A stretch of DNA of 32,688 nucleotides from Desulfovibrio sp. OttesenSCG-928-I05 (lineage in GTDB: Bacteria; Desulfobacterota; Desulfovibrionia; Desulfovibrionales; Desulfovibrionaceae), in contig JAJDHY010000007.1 of NCBI GenBank assembly GCA_030266385.1, forward strand, positions 1 through 32,688, written 5' to 3'. The position numbers and the translations under genes were made by a program. This document shows, in pieces, positions 27,446-32,688 of this stretch (positions within the stretch are counted from its first letter, which is position 1; the number at the start of each line of letters is the position of its first letter). Below the pieces are notes generated by a model. The model was given only the letters and a program-made list of their open reading frames with translations. It searched no databases and was not told the origin of the DNA.

Positions 27446-28096
27446 CTATTCTTCTTCCCGCCACTCCGTCTGGACGCGCATGACCGCGTCTTCCACCGCA
27501 CCCACGAGATTGGGCGGGCACACGCCGATCAGGGGCTGGCCTGCGTCCATGTTCTGATTGTGGCTGAAGTACACGGCGTAGATAACGCCTTCCGGCCCGG
27601 TGTAGCTGAGCGGGGCCTCACGCTTCATGCGGGACATAATGAAGAGTTCCATGCCGTCATGCACCGAGATGGCTTTCGGGCCGGAAACCTTGACCTTCAC
27701 CTCGACGGCGGGAATGAAATAATACTTGGCCCGTTCCGGCGCGTTGAAAAGGTGCAGGGCTTTTTTCAGGATGATGGAAAGCACTTCTTCCCGGGACAGG
27801 TAGTGGCGCAGGCGCATGATTTCGGTTCCCGCCTGGACAAAGGTCCCGGCGAGTTCTTCGTGCACCAGCATGACTTCCCCTTTTTCCGTGGCATGGAGGG
27901 GCTTTTTGTTCCGTTCCCGCTCAATGGTCGCGAGGAGGGTGCCTTTTTTCTCTTTCCAGTCGCCGAAGGGGCCGACAACGCGGCTGCTCGGCACGAGCCC
28001 GTTAAAGGTGAGCGTCCCGCTGTGCGGGGCGTTCACGGAAATCTCGGCATAGGGCGATGCCTGTATTTCTTCCAGAAGCTTACTGACGTCCAGCAT
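27446..28096 (-). CDS. Biotin/lipoyl attachment-domain protein (BCCP-like) of the acetyl-CoA carboxylase operon
   Basis: GMELFIMSRMKREAPLSYTGPEGVIYAVYFSHNQNMDAGQPLIGV aligns with the BCCP pattern GDTLCIIEAMKMMNEI...VENGQPVEYGQPL. Adjacent to accC and the carboxyltransferase gene. Confidence 0.72.
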   Translation of the reverse strand: MLDVSKLLEEIQASPYAEISVNAPHSGTLTFNGLVPSSRVVGPFGDWKEKKGTLLATIERERNKKPLHATEKGEVMLVHEELAGTFVQAGTEIMRLRHYLSREEVLSIILKKALHLFNAPERAKYYFIPAVEVKVKVSGPKAISVHDGMELFIMSRMKREAPLSYTGPEGVIYAVYFSHNQNMDAGQPLIGVCPPNLVGAVEDAVMRVQTEWREEE

Positions 28097-28161
28097 GGTC
28101 TGTCCTGATAACTGCCGGGCGAACCCGGTTCAGCGGTATGTCACGGGGGTGCCGGAGCACC

Positions 28162-30429
28162 CTAGCGGTAGTAAAGGTTGCGGCCGCCCATGGTGAGCAG
28201 GGCCTGGGTCAGGTTGAAACGGATTTCCCGTCTGTCCCAGATACCCTGGATATGCCCGCGGGCAAGCGCCTTGTACACGTTATGGTAGTGGGGCGGCATG
28301 GCCATGCCCGTAGTTTCGGCGATAACGCCGGGACCGGCAAAACCGACATTGGCCGAACGGATGCCGAACTGGTAGGGCGAACAGCCCAGGAAGCTGGCGA
28401 TAGGTCCGGCGTATGAGTTGGTATCGTACACCACCAGATACAGGCCGCCGTCATCAATATAGCGGCGCACGGCCATGGTGCAGCGGGGCATCTGGATGAC
28501 GCCGTTCGTGCCTTCCTGAATACGGATACCGGCGGTGCCGTGCACGTAGGCAAGGAAGGGGTAGCGCTTTTTCCCGGCGCGCTCGGCGGCCATGATGAAC
28601 TTTTCCCCTTCAGCCGCGCCCACCGTGCCGCCCCGGAAGGACGCCATGAGCATGGCCACCACGACCTTGGTATCGTTAATGGATGCTTCAAAGGTCATGC
28701 AGGAAGATTTCTGCCCCGTGGCCTTTTTGGCCTGTTCGATCTTGAGATCAAAGCCATCCACGGAAAGCGGGTTGCCCGCCTCGATATCCGAGTTGAATTC
28801 CACAATGGAACTCTGGTCGAATACGTTGTTCAGATACCACTGGTATTCCATGGGGAAGTGGTGGCCGCAGTTGGGGCACACCCCGGCGAATTCTCCGAAA
28901 AGGTCCGGTGCCCAGAGATCGAGGCACCCCTGCACCTCGGCGTTGGGGCAGGTAATGGCGCGGTCTTCCTTGGCCCGTGGGGACGTGTAGGTCCAGTTGG
29001 CGTCGCGGGCGCTCTGTTCATCCCATTCGGAAAGCTTCGTCAACTGCCGTTCGGTTTCCGCGTTCTTTCTGCGCGAACGGCCAAAGAGCTTGGCGCCGAG
29101 TTTCCGCCAGAAATGCACCATGCTGTTCGTGACGACGCGCACTTCGGCATCGATATCCTCAAGGGCGTGGGACACGTTCTTGGTGTGGCGGCGGAAGAAA
29201 TCATATTTGAAATGGGAATACCCGTCCCAGAGCGCCTGCTTGAGCCAGTCGGCGAAATGGGATGTCCAGGGGCGCGGATCCACCGCCGCGTAGCGGGAAA
29301 GCTGACGGAATTTCTTGTGGCGTTTTTCCACCAGATGATCCCGCGCGGACGAGGAAAGACTCCAGCGGATATGCACGGAATCAAAGTCAAAGTTGCCCGT
29401 GGCCTTCTTTTTGCGCGAACGGAGCGCCAGCGCGCGGAAAGGCCCCCAGCCCTTGACGCCGAGCACCACTTCGTCCGTAGCCCGCAGCATTTCCTGCCGC
29501 AGGGTGCGGAAGAAATCAAAGTGATAGGGGCGGGCACCGAGTTCCGGCTCCTGAATCACGCGGTCCACGTAGCCCATGCGCAGGTTATCCTGAGCTGTGA
29601 TCTTGAGCTGGGACGCGCAGCGTTCGATAAGTTCCTGGCTGGCCCGTTCCCCGTCGCGCAGTCTGCCTTCAATGGCGGCAGCGCCTTCCGGAGAAATAAC
29701 GGAATAATAGCCGTGGGAGAGCATGAGCCGCCTGTCCGCGAGGCCGATGGCTTCCGCGCCGCCGCTGCCGCCTTCGGAAATGACGGCCACCACGGGAACC
29801 CGCAGCCCGGACAGCTCGTAGATGTTCTTGGCGATCTGCTGTCCCGCGCCGGGGGAATCTTCAATGGGGTAGGACCCCGGCGTGAAGATATAGGTGTGGA
29901 TGGGGATATTTTCGATTTCCGCGACCTGCATGTACTGCTGGGCTTTCGCGTTCCCCCAGGGTTTGACGGAACCGCCGTTGCGGAACTCTTCCCCGTGTCC
30001 TTTTTCCTGGCCGATGACCATGACCGACTGGTTAAAGGTCTTTTTCCCCTGACGGCGCGTGATGTAGGCGCGGGCGATAACCATTGAGGGGTCAATGGAA
30101 TGCTCGTCCTTACTGCCTATTTCCGTGTAGTTGTCGTACACGTTTTCCAGTATGTCGCGCAGGCAGATGCGTTGCGGGTGGCGCACGATGCGCACCTTGT
30201 CCATGGGGGTGAGGTCGTTTTCCAGCTTCTGTTCCACAAAACCGAACAGGTCTTCCAGCGTGGCGACCGCAGCGGCGCGATCCTGTGAACTGAGGGATGC
30301 TTCGCGCTGTCTGTAGTCTTCCATCTTGGTTTCCAGCAGACGCACGTTTTCATTGTGCTTGCCTGCGAAAATATCGCGGATGTACGTCAGGCGCTCGGTA
30401 AGATGCTGTATTTTCTTTTCAATATCCAT
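28162..30429 (-). CDS. Acetyl-CoA carboxylase carboxyltransferase, fused AccA-like then AccD-like halves
   Basis: N-half AccA-like (RICLRDILENVY...VMVIGQEKGHGEEFRNGGSVKPWGNAKAQQYMQVAEIENIPIHTYIFTPGSYPIEDSPGAGQQIAKNI). C-half AccD-like (CPNAEVQGCLDLWAPDLFGEFAGVCPNCGHHF zinc ribbon, then a crotonase-like domain). Confidence 0.88.
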   Translation of the reverse strand: MDIEKKIQHLTERLTYIRDIFAGKHNENVRLLETKMEDYRQREASLSSQDRAAAVATLEDLFGFVEQKLENDLTPMDKVRIVRHPQRICLRDILENVYDNYTEIGSKDEHSIDPSMVIARAYITRRQGKKTFNQSVMVIGQEKGHGEEFRNGGSVKPWGNAKAQQYMQVAEIENIPIHTYIFTPGSYPIEDSPGAGQQIAKNIYELSGLRVPVVAVISEGGSGGAEAIGLADRRLMLSHGYYSVISPEGAAAIEGRLRDGERASQELIERCASQLKITAQDNLRMGYVDRVIQEPELGARPYHFDFFRTLRQEMLRATDEVVLGVKGWGPFRALALRSRKKKATGNFDFDSVHIRWSLSSSARDHLVEKRHKKFRQLSRYAAVDPRPWTSHFADWLKQALWDGYSHFKYDFFRRHTKNVSHALEDIDAEVRVVTNSMVHFWRKLGAKLFGRSRRKNAETERQLTKLSEWDEQSARDANWTYTSPRAKEDRAITCPNAEVQGCLDLWAPDLFGEFAGVCPNCGHHFPMEYQWYLNNVFDQSSIVEFNSDIEAGNPLSVDGFDLKIEQAKKATGQKSSCMTFEASINDTKVVVAMLMASFRGGTVGAAEGEKFIMAAERAGKKRYPFLAYVHGTAGIRIQEGTNGVIQMPRCTMAVRRYIDDGGLYLVVYDTNSYAGPIASFLGCSPYQFGIRSANVGFAGPGVIAETTGMAMPPHYHNVYKALARGHIQGIWDRREIRFNLTQALLTMGGRNLYYR

Positions 30430-30441
30430 GCGCTTTCCGAA

Positions 30442-31860
30442 TTAGAACAGCAGAATGCGGTTCGTTTTCTTGCGTAAAAAATCGATGTTGGATTTCAGGG
30501 GGCTTCCGGATTTGTCATGCCCTTCCAGCACGAGCGCATCAAGAAAACTGATGCCGCGTTCGCGCACTTCACTGATGTCTTTCCCCCAGACGATGCCGAG
30601 GGCCAGGTTGGGGTCGAATTCCGTAGGAATGTCGTAGGGTTCGTCCGTGGGCACATGGGTGTGCATGGAAAGCCAGGGCTGTTCCGGCCAGGAAAAAGAA
30701 TCGATAAGGCCCACCCAGGGGGTGAAGCGGTTATCGGGGTCTTCCGCGATGATGCGGTATTCTATGCCCATACCTTCAAAGGTAATGTCATCCTGCGTGT
30801 AGCCCAGCGGCGCGCCGAGGCCCAGACGGATCTGTTCGGCGATGATATCCACGCCGCTTTTGCCCTTGATGCGGGATATGGCGGCGGAAACGCCGTTTTC
30901 CACCTGAATGCGGGTGTTCACTTCCATCAGGTAGGGTTTGCCGTCGCGAGTGACGATCCATTCCCAGGTGCCGACGTTGTCGTATTTGACACGGCGGGCC
31001 AGCGCCAGAGAGTGACGGGTAATGTCAGCCAGAAGCTGATCCGCGTCAAAATCGTAGGCGATGGAGGAAGGATCAAAACCCGGCGCGATTTCCACGCGTT
31101 TCTGCAAGCCCGTGCTCTGGATGGAGCAGTTACGGGTGCCGAAATGCACGATGTTCGCGCCGCCGCGTTCGGCCACGATCTGCACTTCCAGGTGGTTGAA
31201 ATCCCGGATGCGCTGTTCGATCAGCACGCCTTCATCCTTGAACTGACGGGCCGCGTAGTTGCGCACCCGGCGGTACACGGAGCGGAACAGATCCGGGTCG
31301 TGCACTTCTTCAATACCCATGCCGCCGCCACCGGCGGACGCCTTGACCAGAACCAGCGGATTCTTGATGCCGTTGTCGACCTGGAATTCAAAGAGTGTCC
31401 GGGCGACCTTTTCCGCTTCCATTTCATCATAGATGGGGCGGTCGGAACCGGGCACCGTGGGCACATCCAGACTGCGGGCCAGACGTTTGGTGTTGATTTT
31501 GTCGCCCAGTTCGCGAATGACGCGCCAGGACGGGCCTATGAAAATGAGTTTCCTGTCGCGTTGGGAAACCCGCCGCGCGAAACGGTAATCTTCGGCGAAA
31601 AAGCCGTAACCGGGATGGATGGCGGTCGCTTCGGCGTCATCCGCCACCGAGAGCAGTTCGTTGGCGTCGTGGTAGGAAGCCACGCGGTACAGGCTTTTGG
31701 GCCCGCCAAGCTCTTTGGCAAGGCGCACGTGCCCGCTTCCCGCGTCCTCCGCCGTGTACACGCAGACAAAATCCAGACCAAGCTTGCGGCAGGCCTGCAC
31801 GATGCGGACGGCTATTTCGCCCCGGTTGGCGACCAGAACTTTATGGGCGGTATTCGTCAC
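30442..31860 (-). CDS. accC: Biotin carboxylase
   Basis: HKVLVANRGEIAVRIVQACRKLGLDFVCVYTAEDAGSGHVRLAKE...IHPGYGFFAEDYRFARR...LVKASAGGGGMGIEEV...YLMEVNTRIQVENGVS. Confidence 0.95.
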   Translation of the reverse strand: MTNTAHKVLVANRGEIAVRIVQACRKLGLDFVCVYTAEDAGSGHVRLAKELGGPKSLYRVASYHDANELLSVADDAEATAIHPGYGFFAEDYRFARRVSQRDRKLIFIGPSWRVIRELGDKINTKRLARSLDVPTVPGSDRPIYDEMEAEKVARTLFEFQVDNGIKNPLVLVKASAGGGGMGIEEVHDPDLFRSVYRRVRNYAARQFKDEGVLIEQRIRDFNHLEVQIVAERGGANIVHFGTRNCSIQSTGLQKRVEIAPGFDPSSIAYDFDADQLLADITRHSLALARRVKYDNVGTWEWIVTRDGKPYLMEVNTRIQVENGVSAAISRIKGKSGVDIIAEQIRLGLGAPLGYTQDDITFEGMGIEYRIIAEDPDNRFTPWVGLIDSFSWPEQPWLSMHTHVPTDEPYDIPTEFDPNLALGIVWGKDISEVRERGISFLDALVLEGHDKSGSPLKSNIDFLRKKTNRILLF

Positions 31861-32142
31861 CGGTATCCCCTATGAAAACACTGCGTCTCTGTCTTTCCGT
31901 CCTCTGTCCGCGTCCGGCCTGTTCCGTGCGAAGCGTCTGTATGCGGTATACAGCGCCCCGTTTGGAATCCGCCTTTCCCGGCAGAGAACAAAAATTCGTC
32001 GTCCCCAGTGCTTCCTTATATGCAGAATTCATTCAGGGCCGGATCGGCGCGGGCCGACACGGCGGTATTCTTGCCAAAAAAGGAGGATGCGCGGTATAGG
32101 GAGTCCTTCTTCTTCCGCCATCCTCACAAAGTGGGTCATTGT

Positions 32143-32688
32143 ATGCAAAACACGGCAAAAGTCCAGAACTGTGCACGGCTTCTCTCCGAGGCCTTTGGAG
32201 CCTTATTTACCGCCGATTTGGCCGACAGGGGAGCAGGGCTGGTACTCGGTACGGGGCTCGGCGATGTGGCCGACTCCCTCAAAAACCCGATAGCGGTTTC
32301 GTTTACGGAACTGTCCGGATTTCCCGGCGCGGGCGTCGCGTCCCATGCGGGCCGTTTTATCGCGGGCTATCTGCACGAAGTGCCCGTGCTCGTCCAGCAG
32401 GGCCGCATTCATCTCTATGAGGGGCACAGCCCTCAGGATGTCTGTCTTGCCACGCGCATCATGGGGGCGCTCAAAGTCCGGCGGCTTGTGCTCACCAATG
32501 CGGCCGGGGCGCTGAACCCGCTTTTTGACGCCGGTGACGTCATGCTGATCAGCGATCACATTAATTTTACCGGCAAAAGTCCGCTGACGGGCCCCAACGA
32601 TGAGACGCTCGGCCCTCGTTTTCCTGACATGAGCGCCGCCTATGATGCGGAATACAAAAAACTCGCCCGTTCAGCCGCTCTGGAGGCA
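32143..32688 (+). CDS. Purine nucleoside phosphorylase, 3'-truncated by the window edge
   Basis: GLVLGTGLGDVADSLKNPIAVSFTELSGFPGAGVASHAGRFIAGYLHEVPVLVQQGRIHLYEGHSPQDV...LVLTNAAGALNPLFDAGDVMLISDHINFTGKSPLTGPND. Open to the window end. Confidence 0.92.
   Translation, partial: MQNTAKVQNCARLLSEAFGALFTADLADRGAGLVLGTGLGDVADSLKNPIAVSFTELSGFPGAGVASHAGRFIAGYLHEVPVLVQQGRIHLYEGHSPQDVCLATRIMGALKVRRLVLTNAAGALNPLFDAGDVMLISDHINFTGKSPLTGPNDETLGPRFPDMSAAYDAEYKKLARSAALEA

Noticed and set aside
28540-30087. 515-aa plus-strand ORF
   Set aside because: Antisense to the fused carboxyltransferase gene, which has clear homology motifs.
30517-31875. 452-aa plus-strand ORF
   Set aside because: Antisense to accC; shadow ORF.
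1-32688. CRISPR arrays, IS elements, transposases or prophage genes
   Set aside because: No regularly spaced direct repeats and no transposase, integrase or phage structural motifs in the ORF translations.

Overview
The 32.7-kb window is a high-GC bacterial chromosome segment. A Desulfovibrio/Bilophila-like Desulfovibrionaceae is suspected, but this is inference only. Its core is an apparently complete histidine-degradation locus split into two blocks. Block 1 (about 1.3-9.8 kb, + strand) is a HutC-type GntR regulator, glutamate formimidoyltransferase, imidazolonepropionase (hutI), formimidoyl-THF cyclodeaminase, urocanate hydratase (hutU) and formate-THF ligase (fhs). Block 2 (about 15.4-20.6 kb) is a divergent XRE-cupin regulator, histidine ammonia-lyase (hutH), a YuiF/NhaC-type putative histidine permease and a DapF-fold racemase that closely resembles CntK-type, PLP-independent histidine racemases. 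Between the blocks lies a surface-polysaccharide island: WbpB/WbpE/WbpD-like sugar-nucleotide enzymes, a glycosyltransferase broken at a T8 homopolymer, and a family-2 glycosyltransferase. Downstream are a DUF362/ferredoxin protein, an AraC regulator, an autotransporter with a repeat-containing passenger, ssb, an unusual acetyl-CoA carboxylase operon and a truncated purine nucleoside phosphorylase. Non-coding structure is abundant: a perfect 32-bp inverted repeat, a cluster of five hairpins before fhs, a nested-hairpin element between hutI and the cyclodeaminase gene, a dispersed intergenic repeat family (GTAGGCG...CGCCGTTA) and candidate HutC operators (GTNTANAC). The most notable leads are the histidine racemase inside a hut locus, the homopolymer-frameshifted glycosyltransferase and the repeat family.
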